Part shown: positions 35,387 to 44,396 of the stretch, piece after piece
Numbering within the stretch: the stretch's first letter is position 1
How the letters are laid out: each line of letters begins with the position of its first letter
NCBI RefSeq assembly: GCF_002163585.1
Contig: NZ_CP015579.1
Span: 4,092,001-4,156,000 of the forward strand
Reading direction: 5' to 3'
Origin: Tatumella citrea
GTDB taxonomy: Bacteria; Pseudomonadota; Gammaproteobacteria; Enterobacterales; Enterobacteriaceae
DNA length: 64,000 bases
Notes under the pieces: model-generated
Told to the model about the DNA's origin: nothing
The model's database searches: none
Seen by the model: only the letters and a program-made list of their open reading frames with translations
Translations under genes and position numbers: made by a program

Positions 35387-35622
35387 ATTGCCCCCGCCCG
35401 AAAAACGGCTGATTGTAGAGATATGCGTTGCCGGACTCCAGACTGAAAATTTATCAGCCAACCGTCACCTTGCATAACATTATAATTTTTAAGTATTTTT
35501 AAAATGAAACTTTCATGAATTTGTCACATAACTGCAAAAAAAAAGAGATTTTCCTTTCCTGAATGGACATCTCTCGCTGATAATGCGCGGGGTTCATGTC
35601 CTCAAAAAATGGCGTAACGTTT

Positions 35623-37113
35623 ATGCTTCATCTTTTTGCTGGTATCGATTTAAGTACTGGCCTACTACTGGTAGTTGCTCTGCTGTTTGTTTTGTTTTAC
35701 GAAGCAATCAACGGATTTCATGATACCGCTAATGCTGTTGCCACGGTAATTTATACCCGGGCGATGCGCGCGCAACTGGCTGTTGCAATGGCGGGGATCT
35801 TTAACTTTTTGGGAGTGCTGTTAGGTGGTCTGAGCGTAGCTTACGCTATTGTTCATATGCTGCCGACAGATCTGCTGCTGAATGTAGGTTCTGCCCATGG
35901 CCTGGCCATGGTGTTCTCTATGTTACTGGCGGCAATTATCTGGAACCTGGGCACCTGGTATTTTGGTCTGCCTGCATCCAGTTCCCATACTTTGATTGGA
36001 GCGATTATCGGCATTGCGCTGACCAATGCCCTGGTCACCGGCACTTCGCTGGTTGACGCCCTGAATATTCCGAAAGTTATCAACGTATTTATGTCACTGA
36101 TTCTGTCACCGCTGATTGGTATGGCTCTGGCAGGCGCATTAATTTATCTGCTGCGCAAATACTGGAACGGGACGCGTAAACGTTCGCGGGTCCATATGAC
36201 GCCGGCAGAACGGGAAAAAATTGATGGCAAGAAAAAGCCGCCTTTCTGGACCCGTATTGCGCTGATTGTTTCTGCCATTGGTGTGAGTTATTCGCACGGT
36301 GCTAATGACGGGCAGAAAGGTATCGGCCTGATTATGCTGGTACTGATTGGTGTCGCCCCTGCCGGATTCGTCGTTAATATGAATTCTTCAGGATACGATA
36401 TCGCCCGCACCCGCGATGCGGTAGAACATCTGGATCAGTACTACCAGCAGAACAGCCAGTCATTGCAGTCGATCATCGCTCCGACAGTCACTCCGGCAGC
36501 AATAGCGACTCCGGTGGAAGAGTTCCACTGCAGTAATGAGCGGGCACTGGAAGCAGTGGCACATGCACAGACAATGCTGACTAATCTCAGCAGTTATGAC
36601 GAGCTGAGTGTCGAAAAACGTTCCCAGATGCGTCGCCTGTTGCTGTGTATTTCTGATACTGCCGATAAGGTTGCATCGTTACCGCAGACCAGCAGTCAGG
36701 ACCGTAAATTCCTGGGCGATTTACGCCATGATTTACTCGGTACTGTTGAGTATGCTCCGGTGTGGATTATCTTTGCGGTCGCGCTGGCACTTTCTGTCGG
36801 GACTATGGTGGGATGGCGTCGTGTTGCTACTACTATCGGTGAAAAAATCGGTAAGAAAGGCATGACCTACGGTCAGGGGATGGCGGCGCAGGTCACTGCA
36901 GCGGCTTCTATCGGGATTGCCAGTTACACCGGTATGCCGGTCTCGACCACCCATATCCTGTCATCTTCCGTGGCCGGAACCATGCTGGTCGATGGCGGTG
37001 GTTTGCAGGGCAAAACCATCAAGAACATCGCGATGGCATGGGTACTCACTCTGCCGGTTTCGATTCTGTTATCTGCCGGACTGTACTGGATTTCTCTGCA
37101 TATTATCCACTAA
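35623..37113 (+). CDS. pitA: Low-affinity inorganic phosphate transporter PitA
   Basis: This 496-residue membrane protein is nearly collinear with E. coli PitA, the metal-phosphate:H+ symporter. Duplicated PiT signatures are visible as [20 protein letters not shown] near residue 25, [18 protein letters not shown] in the middle and [20 protein letters not shown] near the C-terminus. The ATG at 35623 gives [10 protein letters not shown], matching E. coli. The central cytoplasmic loop (residues about 255-345) is diverged. A perfect terminator follows. Confidence 0.95.
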   Translation: MLHLFAGIDLSTGLLLVVALLFVLFYEAINGFHDTANAVATVIYTRAMRAQLAVAMAGIFNFLGVLLGGLSVAYAIVHMLPTDLLLNVGSAHGLAMVFSMLLAAIIWNLGTWYFGLPASSSHTLIGAIIGIALTNALVTGTSLVDALNIPKVINVFMSLILSPLIGMALAGALIYLLRKYWNGTRKRSRVHMTPAEREKIDGKKKPPFWTRIALIVSAIGVSYSHGANDGQKGIGLIMLVLIGVAPAGFVVNMNSSGYDIARTRDAVEHLDQYYQQNSQSLQSIIAPTVTPAAIATPVEEFHCSNERALEAVAHAQTMLTNLSSYDELSVEKRSQMRRLLLCISDTADKVASLPQTSSQDRKFLGDLRHDLLGTVEYAPVWIIFAVALALSVGTMVGWRRVATTIGEKIGKKGMTYGQGMAAQVTAAASIGIASYTGMPVSTTHILSSSVAGTMLVDGGGLQGKTIKNIAMAWVLTLPVSILLSAGLYWISLHIIH

Positions 37114-37135
37114 TCGTACAGTATCGCTGACTAAA

Positions 37136-37161
37136 GGCTGTCCTGATGGACAGCCTTTTTT
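37136..37161 (+). terminator. Intrinsic terminator of pitA
   Basis: GGCTGTCC-TGAT-GGACAGCC followed by TTTTTT, a textbook rho-independent terminator 22 bp after pitA. It marks the left border of the inserted catabolic island. Confidence 0.9.
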
Positions 37162-37165
37162 ATTA

Positions 37166-38410
37166 TCAGCCGGCAATATCGTTCTGCGCGTAGTAATCCC
37201 AGGCTGCCTGCATTCCCGCACCCTGCGGCGTCGAAAACCCCTGCCGGTGCAATACCGCTTCCAGAGCACTCAACGTTTGCATGACGCACTGAGTACGCGC
37301 GTTATAACCCATGGTGCCAATACGCCATACTTTGCCTACCAACGGGCCAAACGAAGTACCAATCTCGATGCCGAAATCCTGCAACATACTGTTCCTGACC
37401 GCCAAATCATTGACGCCTTCAGGAATCATCACTCCCAGGACATTATTCATTTTATGGGAGATATCACCGAACAGCTCAAGCCCCATCGACCGGACACCGC
37501 GTAACATGGCTTCGCCATGCTGCTGATGGCGGGCAATGCATTGCTCCAGCCCTTCTTCAAGAATAATCCGTGCACATTCCCGTGCGCCATATAACGCACT
37601 GGTGGCCTCGGTATGGTGATTAAGCCGCTCACTGCTCCAGTAATCCATGATCATCCCCATATCGAAATAATTGGAGTAGATCATTTCATCTTCACCGTGC
37701 TGGTGAGCTTCGGTACGAATACCCGCCTCCACCCGACGACGACGACGAATATGCTCAGCCATCCGCTCGCTCAGAGTGACTGGCGAAGTCCCGGAAGAAC
37801 CGCCGAGGCATTTCTGCATTCCGGCAGAGACCGCATCCAGACCCCAGCCATCGGTGTCTAAGGTATTTCCGCCCAGAGTGGCGGTAGCATCGGTATAGAA
37901 CAGCACATCGTAGCGCCGGCAAATCGCCCCAATCTCCTGCAATGGCTGGCACATGGTGGTAGAAGTATCCCCGTGTACCGTCAGCAGCATTCGTGGCCGC
38001 AGCCGCTTAATTTCATCTTCTATCTGATCGGGGCTAAAGACTTCACCCCAGGGAATATCCAGCCGGTGGACTTCTGCGCGGCAGCGATGAGCAATTTCAC
38101 ACAGCAGTTCGCCAAACCGGCCGAAAACCGGCACCAGAACTTTATCGCCGGGACGTATCGCGGAAACCAGTAAGGCTTCAATACCGGCCCTGGAGGTCCC
38201 GTTAATCAGCAGCGTCCAGAGATTCTTCGTGGAGAAAACGCCGCGATACAGAGCCATGACTTCATTCATATAGCCGGTCATTGCCGGGTCATACTGTCCC
38301 AGTAACTGCGCAGACATCGCCCGCAGTACCCGCGGGTCTGCATTAATAGGCCCGGGCCCCATCAGCAATCGGGCCGGGGGATTAACCTGGGAAAAAATCT
38401 CGTTATTCAA
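37166..38410 (-). CDS. Class V aminotransferase, PucG/alanine-glyoxylate type
   Basis: This 414-residue PLP enzyme belongs to the alanine-glyoxylate/serine-pyruvate/(S)-ureidoglycine-glyoxylate aminotransferase group. Visible are LLMGPGPINADPRVL (15-29), LLINGTSRAGIEA (67-79, phosphate site), FYTDATATLGG (Asp174), and the Schiff-base Lys200 in SAGMQKCLGGSSG. The glycine-rich ending of that motif resembles PucG/HpxJ, which transaminates the unstable ureide (S)-ureidoglycine with glyoxylate. It is the last gene of the minus-strand transport operon, 16 bp after the ATPase gene. Neighbouring hydantoinase and flavoenzyme genes suggest it processes an amino compound released from a ureide or amino acid derivative. 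Confidence 0.85.
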   Translation of the reverse strand: MNNEIFSQVNPPARLLMGPGPINADPRVLRAMSAQLLGQYDPAMTGYMNEVMALYRGVFSTKNLWTLLINGTSRAGIEALLVSAIRPGDKVLVPVFGRFGELLCEIAHRCRAEVHRLDIPWGEVFSPDQIEDEIKRLRPRMLLTVHGDTSTTMCQPLQEIGAICRRYDVLFYTDATATLGGNTLDTDGWGLDAVSAGMQKCLGGSSGTSPVTLSERMAEHIRRRRRVEAGIRTEAHQHGEDEMIYSNYFDMGMIMDYWSSERLNHHTEATSALYGARECARIILEEGLEQCIARHQQHGEAMLRGVRSMGLELFGDISHKMNNVLGVMIPEGVNDLAVRNSMLQDFGIEIGTSFGPLVGKVWRIGTMGYNARTQCVMQTLSALEAVLHRQGFSTPQGAGMQAAWDYYAQNDIAG

Positions 38411-38426
38411 CCGCTATTTCCTCTGT

Positions 38427-39164
38427 TCAGTGACGTAATATTTTGCCAATAAATTGCTGAGTACGGGCTTTTTCGGGATGGTCAAATATCTGCTGCGGAG
38501 TGCCGCTTTCGATCACCTCTCCGTCAGCCATAAACACCACTTTTGAAGAGACTTCACGCACAAAACTCATCTCATGAGAAACGATAAACATCGTCATCCC
38601 CTCAGCTGCCAGCTCGCGTATGGTATCCAGTACTTCATTCACCATTTCCGGGTCGAGGGCGGCAGTCACTTCATCCAGCAATAAGATTTTAGGTTTCAGG
38701 GCCAGGGCGCGGGCAATAGCCACACGTTGCTGCTGTCCACCGGACAATTCATCCGGATAGGCGTACAACCGGTGAGATAATCCAACCCGCTCCAGCAATT
38801 GTCTGGCCTCCTGCTCAACTTCAGCTTTCGGACGACCTTTAATTTTGGTCGGGGTAATCATCACGTTTTCCAGCACGGTCATATTCTGGAACAGGTTGTA
38901 CTGCTGGAATACGATAGCTACCGAGGAACGTAGCTGGCGCAGTTGCTGCTTATCCGAATATTCCAGTTTCTCGCCATCAAGACAAACATGGCCTTCTGAA
39001 GGCAGCAGCAATCCCATCAGCACTCTTAACAGGGTACTTTTCCCCGATCCGGACGGACCTATCAGGCTGACAATGTCCCCTTTCTCCACTGGCAGGGTGA
39101 TATTGACCAGCACCGGCTGTTCACCATAGGCCGCTTTAAGATTAACGATATCGAGCTGTGGCAA
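38427..39164 (-). CDS. Polar amino acid ABC transporter ATPase (GlnQ-like)
   Basis: This roughly 245-residue ATPase has Walker A GPSGSGKST, the Q-loop in VFQQYNLF, signature LSGGQQQRVAIARAL, Walker B ILLLDEVTAALD and the switch histidine in IVSHEMSF. It energises the two permeases encoded upstream. I place the start at a TTG (39164) because CTGGAG lies 7 nt upstream and the frame then begins LPQLDIVNLKAAYG like the family. A longer ATG form at 39188 would overlap the upstream permease by 47 bp and has no ribosome site. It overlaps the permease gene by 23 bp. Confidence 0.85.
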   Translation of the reverse strand: MPQLDIVNLKAAYGEQPVLVNITLPVEKGDIVSLIGPSGSGKSTLLRVLMGLLLPSEGHVCLDGEKLEYSDKQQLRQLRSSVAIVFQQYNLFQNMTVLENVMITPTKIKGRPKAEVEQEARQLLERVGLSHRLYAYPDELSGGQQQRVAIARALALKPKILLLDEVTAALDPEMVNEVLDTIRELAAEGMTMFIVSHEMSFVREVSSKVVFMADGEVIESGTPQQIFDHPEKARTQQFIGKILRH

Positions 39165-39831
39165 TTTTATTCTCCAGGCGCTTACCAAAGCGCGATAAAG
39201 GATAAGAGATGCAGAAATAAAGGATCAGCACCGTGGCATACACCAAAGCTGCGGAAAATCCCTTATCTGTAAGTACTTTGCTGGCAGATGTCAGTTCCAT
39301 CACACCAATCTGCGAGGCGAGAGTGGTATCTTTGATATACATAATGAAAAAGCTAAAAGTCGGAGGAATAACTACCTTAATCGACTGAGGAATAATGATG
39401 TATCGCAGGCTTTGCAGATAACTGAAATTGAGAGTTTCTGCGGCTTCCCACTGGTTACGGTGTACCGACTCCAGCCCGCTGCGAATCACCTCTCCCAGAT
39501 AAGCTGCGGCAATCAGGCAGACACTCACCAGCGCTACCATAAAGGTGGACAATTTCAGACCGGAATACTGGCTGATAAAAAAGATCAGCATCAGTGTGAC
39601 CAGGAACGGTATGCGCCGGAACATAAAGCAGTAAATACGGATAAGCCCTCGTAATGGCTTAAGTACTTTGCTGCTGGTATTACCGAAAATAGCCAGCACA
39701 AATCCCAACAGGAAACCTACCAGACAGCCAAACGCGGACAATGCCAGCGTTCGCCCCAGTCCCTGCAATAACAGCAGTATGTTGTACCAGGAGAACAACC
39801 CGCTCAGTTCATTAACAAGTGAATAGTTCAT
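39142..39831 (-). CDS. Polar amino acid ABC transporter permease (second)
   Basis: This 229-residue HisM/GlnP-type inner membrane permease has about five helices and the EAA-like loop GLESVHRNQWEAAETLNFS followed by LRYIIIPQSIKVVIPP, which contacts the ATPase. It starts with a 1-nt overlap (TGATG) with the upstream permease gene and overlaps the ATPase gene downstream. With its partner it forms the heterodimeric channel. Confidence 0.87.
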   Translation of the reverse strand: MNYSLVNELSGLFSWYNILLLLQGLGRTLALSAFGCLVGFLLGFVLAIFGNTSSKVLKPLRGLIRIYCFMFRRIPFLVTLMLIFFISQYSGLKLSTFMVALVSVCLIAAAYLGEVIRSGLESVHRNQWEAAETLNFSYLQSLRYIIIPQSIKVVIPPTFSFFIMYIKDTTLASQIGVMELTSASKVLTDKGFSAALVYATVLILYFCISYPLSRFGKRLENKIATARYR

Positions 39832-40499
39832 CAGAAGACCTCTGTTCTGGCGCGGAACAGATACCGGCCGATGACCGCCAGCGCGAATGTCGCAATCACT
39901 GTCAGGATGATGTAGAGCACGGCGGCGACTGAAAATGATTCCACAGAAAGATAGGTTTCTGAGCTCAGGTTATAGGTACGCCCTGTCAGCTCTTCAACCC
40001 CGAACATTGATGCCATCGAAGTACCGAGTGTCATCACAATAAACTGGTTAGACAGTGGCCGGAACATCACTTTCATCACATGCGGCAGGATGACATAACG
40101 AATAATCTGCAACCGGGAAAAGCCCAGCACTTCTGCCGCCTCGATTTCACGCTGACGGACCGAATCAAATCCGGCCCGCTGAATATCACACAGATAGGCG
40201 CCGGCATTGAAGGTCGCCCCAATCAGCACTGCATTAAACGGCGACAGCAGGATCCCCACTTCCGGCAGAGCAAAAAACAGGAAATAGATCTGAATCAGCT
40301 GAGGGGTATTGGTTGCGAACACCACATAGGCATTGACCAGTTTCCCGGCCAGCGGGGGCCCGTAACGCAACAGAGAGGTGCAGACCATGGCAATCAGCAT
40401 GCCAAAGGCAAAGGCCAGCACTGCCAGTTGCAGACTGATCCACGCCCCTCCGGCCAGATAAGGTAACTGATTGAGTATTGGGGCAAAATTCAAAGTCAT
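39831..40499 (-). CDS. Polar amino acid ABC transporter permease (first)
   Basis: This 222-residue HisQ/GlnP-type permease has the EAA loop GFDSVRQREIEAAEVLGFS followed by LQIIRYVILPHVMKV, and several hydrophobic helices. It is paralogous to the next permease gene. It lies 61 bp after the binding-protein gene, and a hairpin with a T-run sits in that gap. Confidence 0.87.
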   Translation of the reverse strand: MTLNFAPILNQLPYLAGGAWISLQLAVLAFAFGMLIAMVCTSLLRYGPPLAGKLVNAYVVFATNTPQLIQIYFLFFALPEVGILLSPFNAVLIGATFNAGAYLCDIQRAGFDSVRQREIEAAEVLGFSRLQIIRYVILPHVMKVMFRPLSNQFIVMTLGTSMASMFGVEELTGRTYNLSSETYLSVESFSVAAVLYIILTVIATFALAVIGRYLFRARTEVF

Positions 40500-40511
40500 C
40501 GAAATAATCTC

Positions 40512-40540
40512 AAAAAATCAGCACCTTAAAATCAAGGTGC
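40512..40540 (-). terminator. Attenuator-like hairpin between binding protein and permease genes
   Basis: On the minus strand GCACCTT-GATTTT-AAGGTGC is followed by TGATTTTTTG. Such partial terminators after the binding-protein gene commonly keep its transcript in excess over the membrane components. Confidence 0.7.
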
Positions 40541-40560
40541 CTGAGGTGATGATAAAAAAC

Positions 40561-41379
40561 TTAGTACTTTGTCGGTGAAGCAGTCGGATCATGCAACATG
40601 GCGTGACCGAACCACTTCTTCCAGGTCGAGGCAATAAAGCCATCTTTTTGCAAAGTGTCGATCGCCTGGTTCAGACGCACACGCAGATCGGTATTGCCTT
40701 TGCTGACCGCAATACAGTCATAATCGACTTCGATAGGCTCATCCACGACCCGCCATTGGGTTGGATATTTTTTGGTGTAATCCAGCATGAAATCCAGCAC
40801 ATCGATCAGTGCATCAGCACGACCCTGGGCGATAGCACGCACCGCATCCGGATAGTTATCCAGAATCAGTAACTGTGCTTTAGGCACATTGTCCTGAATG
40901 TATTTAATCGGGGTTGTGCCACGTACCTGCACCAGACGCACTGACGGGTCATTCAGTTGCTGCACGTTTTTGTAGGTTGTTTTATTTGTGGTGAGAATAC
41001 CCAATACCTCGGTGTTCACCGGGTCGGTAAAATCTACCACCTGCATCCGCTGATCGTTACGGGTCATTCCCCCCATCACCGCATCAATTTTGTCTGCCAT
41101 GATGAATGGCACACGGTCATTGGAGCCCACAGCAACCAGTTGCAGTTTGACACCCATCTGGTCGGCAATTTTTTGAGCCACCGTCGCATCAAATCCGGAA
41201 ATCTGATTTTTTGCATCATAAACGCCCAGCGGCGGAAGGTTAGGATTTACCCCGACGATCAGTGTTTTGCTCTCCATGATTTGCTGCAACGTCCGGGCCT
41301 GGGCACCAAACGAACTCAGCATCATCAGTGAAATAACACCGGCTCCGGCAAGCTTACCTAACGTACTCATTTTAAACAT
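40561..41379 (-). CDS. Periplasmic amino-acid-binding protein of ABC transporter
   Basis: This 272-residue protein has a signal peptide (cleavage near GAQA/RTL) and a family 3 solute-binding fold: LIVGVNPNLPPLGVYD, SGFDATVAQKIADQMGVKL, DAVMGGMTRNDQRMQVVDFT and VRGTTPIKYIQ are typical. The ATG at 41379 follows GGGGAATTAAAT. It is the first gene of the minus-strand operon, divergent from the flavoenzyme operon, with a putative GntR operator between them. Polar or charged amino acid derivatives are the likely ligands. Confidence 0.87.
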   Translation of the reverse strand: MFKMSTLGKLAGAGVISLMMLSSFGAQARTLQQIMESKTLIVGVNPNLPPLGVYDAKNQISGFDATVAQKIADQMGVKLQLVAVGSNDRVPFIMADKIDAVMGGMTRNDQRMQVVDFTDPVNTEVLGILTTNKTTYKNVQQLNDPSVRLVQVRGTTPIKYIQDNVPKAQLLILDNYPDAVRAIAQGRADALIDVLDFMLDYTKKYPTQWRVVDEPIEVDYDCIAVSKGNTDLRVRLNQAIDTLQKDGFIASTWKKWFGHAMLHDPTASPTKY

Positions 41380-41457
41380 ATTTAATTCCCCGTGTGCGGT
41401 CATTCAGATAAAGGTTAACGGCTAAAATTTCATCCTGATCAGTTCGAATACTTTACA

Positions 41458-41474
41458 TATACGATTCGTATACG
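41458..41474. promoter_or_regulatory. Candidate GntR operator (site A)
   Basis: TATACGATTCGTATACG occurs 79 bp before the binding-protein start and 63 bp before the ferredoxin-subunit start. The same pattern TATACG-N4-GTATACG recurs upstream of the island's gntR gene (site B). It is therefore a strong candidate for the shared operator controlling both divergent operons. Confidence 0.75.
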
Positions 41475-41537
41475 ATACTATCTCGATCGAATTGTCAAGC
41501 ATCACTGTTTACTTGATAAACAACGCCGGGGAGCGTA

Positions 41538-41822
41538 ATGCCGAAAATGAGTGACGAAAAAATAAGCTTTACCTTTGAAAATCAACGCTGTTTTGCATTA
41601 CCGGGACAAAGCATTGCTGCGGCCCTGTTTTCGAACGGCATCAAAACATTACGTCTCAGCCCGGCACGACAGCAGCCCCGTGGAATGTTCTGTCTGATGG
41701 GGTCCTGTCAGGAATGCCTGGTAATGGTCAACGGTAAACGGGCGTTAGCTTGCAAAACTGAGGCCAAATCTGAACTCAAAGTCACCTGTATCCCGGTAAT
41801 GGAGCAACATGAACCATTTTGA
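41538..41822 (+). CDS. [2Fe-2S] subunit of an HcnABC/opine-oxidase-like flavoenzyme
   Basis: This 94-residue ferredoxin-like subunit carries the cluster ligands in GMFCLMGSCQECLVMVNG plus a fourth Cys in RALACKT (pattern C-x4-C-x2-C-xn-C). It corresponds to HcnA, OoxA-associated or D-hydroxyproline dehydrogenase gamma subunits. GGGGAG lies 4 nt before the ATG at 41538. It overlaps the next gene by 14 bp, so the complex is translated as a unit. Confidence 0.87.
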   Translation: MPKMSDEKISFTFENQRCFALPGQSIAAALFSNGIKTLRLSPARQQPRGMFCLMGSCQECLVMVNGKRALACKTEAKSELKVTCIPVMEQHEPF

Positions 41823-43227
41823 TCTGATCATCTTAGGTGCCGGGCCTGCCGGAATCAGCGCAGCCCTGACCGCAGCACAGCATCAGTTGAATGTTGCGCT
41901 GTTTGATGAGAATCCGGCGGCAGGCGGTCAGGTGTATCGCGCTCCCGCCATCAAAAACTCTTTACCCCGGCAAGGCGAAGCTGTAACCGGCGATAATTTG
42001 CGCCAGCAGCTGGCAGACAGCAATGTCAGCCTCTTTATGGGGCACCAGGTCTGGTCAGTGACCGGCGATTTCCGGGTCGATGCACTAGGCCCATCCGGGC
42101 CGGTACATTTCACCAGCAGGTTGCTGTTGGTTGCGTCCGGCACCACCGAGCGGGTGGTCCCTTTTGAAGGCTGGACACTCCCCGGAGTCATCGGTCTGGC
42201 AGCCGCCACCCTGCTGCTCAAATCGCAGCAGACCCTGCCCGGGAAAACGACGCTGGTTGCTGGTTGTGGACCGCTACTGGCAGCGGTAGCTGGCGGCACA
42301 CTGAAAGCCGGTGGAGAAGTTCTTGCCATTGCCGATATTGCCGGCAAACAAGACTGGGCACGAACCCTGCCAGCAATGTTGCGTCGCCCGGATATTCTGA
42401 AACAAAGTGCGGGGTACGGGTTGCCTGTGCTCAGGGCACGCACTCCCATCTACTCTCGTCATACCCTGGTGCGGGTCACCGAACAGGACGGGAAATTACT
42501 GGCTGAACTGGCTCCCTGTGATGCAACAGGGAATCCACAGCCCGGGCCGCGACGGCAGATCCTGGTGGATTGCATCACTGTGGGGCATGGCCTGACGCCA
42601 TCCACTGAAATTACCCGACTGCTAAACGCCGGACACCATTACTCACGAGAATCCGGTGGTTTTATCGCTACCATCGATGAGCAGGGCCAGACAACACGTC
42701 CCCGACTGTTTGCTGCCGGCGACTGTACCGGCATTTACGGTGCTGCAGCAGCGCTCCGGCAAGGAGTGATGGTGGCATTAGCCTGTGTCAGCCTGCTAAA
42801 AGGTGATGACAGTGCCCTGCTGCCTGCCCGCAAACAGGCAGAAGCTGAATGGCGAAGAGTCAGCCATTTTGGCCGGAAAATGGCCGGGCTGATGGCATTG
42901 CGGGAAGGCCATACCGACAGTATCGCTGCCGACACTATTGTCTGCCGCTGTGAAGATGTCAGCCGGGCTGATATTGAAGCGGCCTGCGATGCCGGGGCCA
43001 CCGAAGTGAACCAGCTTAAGGCCTGGACTCGCTGTGGTATGGGCCCTTGCCAGGGCAGAAGCTGTGGCGACGTTGCCAGCGAAATCCTGGCCAGGCGCCT
43101 GAATCTCAGTCGCGACACGGCCGGCATATTTTCACCACGAACACCACTAAGACCGCTCCTGGTCAGCGATTTAACCGGCGACTTTGATTACGCCGATATC
43201 CCTATTCCTAAGGCAGCCCCGCTATGA
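41809..43227 (+). CDS. HcnB/OoxA-like FAD-NAD(P)-binding subunit with BFD-type [2Fe-2S] domain
   Basis: This 472-residue subunit has an N-terminal FAD motif LIILGAGPAGISAALTAA, the AAGGQVYRAP segment typical of HcnB/OoxA proteins, a second dinucleotide fold (TTLVAGCGPLLAAVAGGT), and RLFAAGDCTGIYGAAAA. The C-terminal domain has bacterioferredoxin-associated-ferredoxin ligands in VCRCEDVSR and TRCGMGPCQGRSCG. In known relatives it shuttles electrons from the DAO subunit to the respiratory chain. It has a 4-bp ATGA overlap with the next gene. Confidence 0.9.
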   Translation: MNHFDLIILGAGPAGISAALTAAQHQLNVALFDENPAAGGQVYRAPAIKNSLPRQGEAVTGDNLRQQLADSNVSLFMGHQVWSVTGDFRVDALGPSGPVHFTSRLLLVASGTTERVVPFEGWTLPGVIGLAAATLLLKSQQTLPGKTTLVAGCGPLLAAVAGGTLKAGGEVLAIADIAGKQDWARTLPAMLRRPDILKQSAGYGLPVLRARTPIYSRHTLVRVTEQDGKLLAELAPCDATGNPQPGPRRQILVDCITVGHGLTPSTEITRLLNAGHHYSRESGGFIATIDEQGQTTRPRLFAAGDCTGIYGAAAALRQGVMVALACVSLLKGDDSALLPARKQAEAEWRRVSHFGRKMAGLMALREGHTDSIAADTIVCRCEDVSRADIEAACDAGATEVNQLKAWTRCGMGPCQGRSCGDVASEILARRLNLSRDTAGIFSPRTPLRPLLVSDLTGDFDYADIPIPKAAPL

Positions 43228-44396
43228 CAGTCAACACTACTGCAACCCGCTACGACGTGTGCATTATCGGCGGCGGAGTCATGGGATGCACCACCGCCCT
43301 GTTCCTGGCTCGTGCCGGAATGAAAGTCGTCTTGCTGGAGAGAAATGCATTGTGCCGCGGAGCTTCCGGAGTCAATGCAGGAACCCTGACGTTACATATG
43401 ACCCGTGCAGCACTTGTGCCCTATGCCCTGAAAGCCTGGGAAATGTGGATGCATCCGGAAACCTGGCTGGGTAACGGAGTACTGGCAACCGCGGCCCCCG
43501 GACTGTCTCTGGCATTTACTGCGGCGGAGCAGGATTTACTGGAACAGCGTGCAGCCGCACGACGGGAATATGGTGCCGATATCCGGCTGGTGAGTGGTCG
43601 TGAAGCCCGGGAAATTGAACCCTGTATTCCTGACAGTTGCCTGTCTGCCGCTTACTGTGAAACCGACGGTTATGCCAGTGCCTATCTGACCGGCAAGGCA
43701 TTCCATGCGGCACTCAGTCAGGCGGGTGTCACGATTATCGAAAATGCTGAAGTGGACCAAATTACTCCGCCAGGCAAATGCTACCAGGTCTCCGCCCGTG
43801 GCGGCCAGATACAGGTTTCAGCGACCCGGCTGGTAATGGCCGGAGGCGTCTGGCTGGAACCCATGCTGGCACTTCTCGGGATCACCATCCCTGTGAAAAC
43901 GTTGGTGAATCAGTTGATTGTGACCGAACGCATGCCTCCGGTCATGCGCACCGTGCTGAGTATTGCCAACGGACTGTTATCGATGAAGCAATTTGCGAAC
44001 GGCACAGTACTGATTGGTGGTGGCTGGCAGGGTCGGGGGAACCGTGATTCTGGTCGCCCCGAGACTATTCCGGAGAATCTGACCGGCAATTTGCGATTGG
44101 GCCAGTATGTCTGCCCGGCACTGGCTAATGCCAGAGTGGCAAGAATCTGGCTGGGCTTTGAGTCTGAGACTGCCGATGCGATGCCCATGATTGGCCCGTT
44201 GTCGGAATACCCTGATTTATACGTTATCGGATGTGTTCACTCCGGATACACCAGTGGCCCGTGGATGGGGAAATTACTGGCTGACGCTATCCTCGGTAAC
44301 CCCCCGGAAATGCCTCTCTTTAATCCTTCCCGGCTGATTATTCCTGCCGGAGTGCAGTCTGAAAATTTTGCGGAGAAACAGAATGAGCAGCAGTGA
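43224..44396 (+). CDS. HcnC/OoxB-like FAD-dependent amino acid oxidase subunit
   Basis: This 390-residue DAO-family flavoprotein has VCIIGGGVMGCTTALFLARAG for FAD binding, LCRGASGVNAGTLTLH in the catalytic-domain start, and the C-terminal FAD-contact region MPMIGPLSEYPDLYVIGC, then HSGYTSGPWMGK. It is the substrate-oxidising subunit of the three-part dehydrogenase. Homologous complexes oxidise glycine (HCN synthase), octopine/nopaline, or D-hydroxyproline, all secondary or primary amines next to a carboxylate. The true substrate here is unknown. The following DapA-family gene overlaps by 14 bp. Confidence 0.88.
   Translation: MTVNTTATRYDVCIIGGGVMGCTTALFLARAGMKVVLLERNALCRGASGVNAGTLTLHMTRAALVPYALKAWEMWMHPETWLGNGVLATAAPGLSLAFTAAEQDLLEQRAAARREYGADIRLVSGREAREIEPCIPDSCLSAAYCETDGYASAYLTGKAFHAALSQAGVTIIENAEVDQITPPGKCYQVSARGGQIQVSATRLVMAGGVWLEPMLALLGITIPVKTLVNQLIVTERMPPVMRTVLSIANGLLSMKQFANGTVLIGGGWQGRGNRDSGRPETIPENLTGNLRLGQYVCPALANARVARIWLGFESETADAMPMIGPLSEYPDLYVIGCVHSGYTSGPWMGKLLADAILGNPPEMPLFNPSRLIIPAGVQSENFAEKQNEQQ

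Noticed and set aside
37166-38410. Phosphonate or purine-ureide pathway gene (PhnW or PucG in a full allantoin cluster)
   Set aside because: No phosphonatase, allantoinase or allantoate hydrolase genes are nearby, so only the family name is kept.
41538-44396. Hydrogen cyanide synthase HcnABC
   Set aside because: The three subunits share folds with HcnABC, but the same architecture occurs in opine and D-hydroxyproline dehydrogenases, and the DapA/hydantoinase context favours catabolism.
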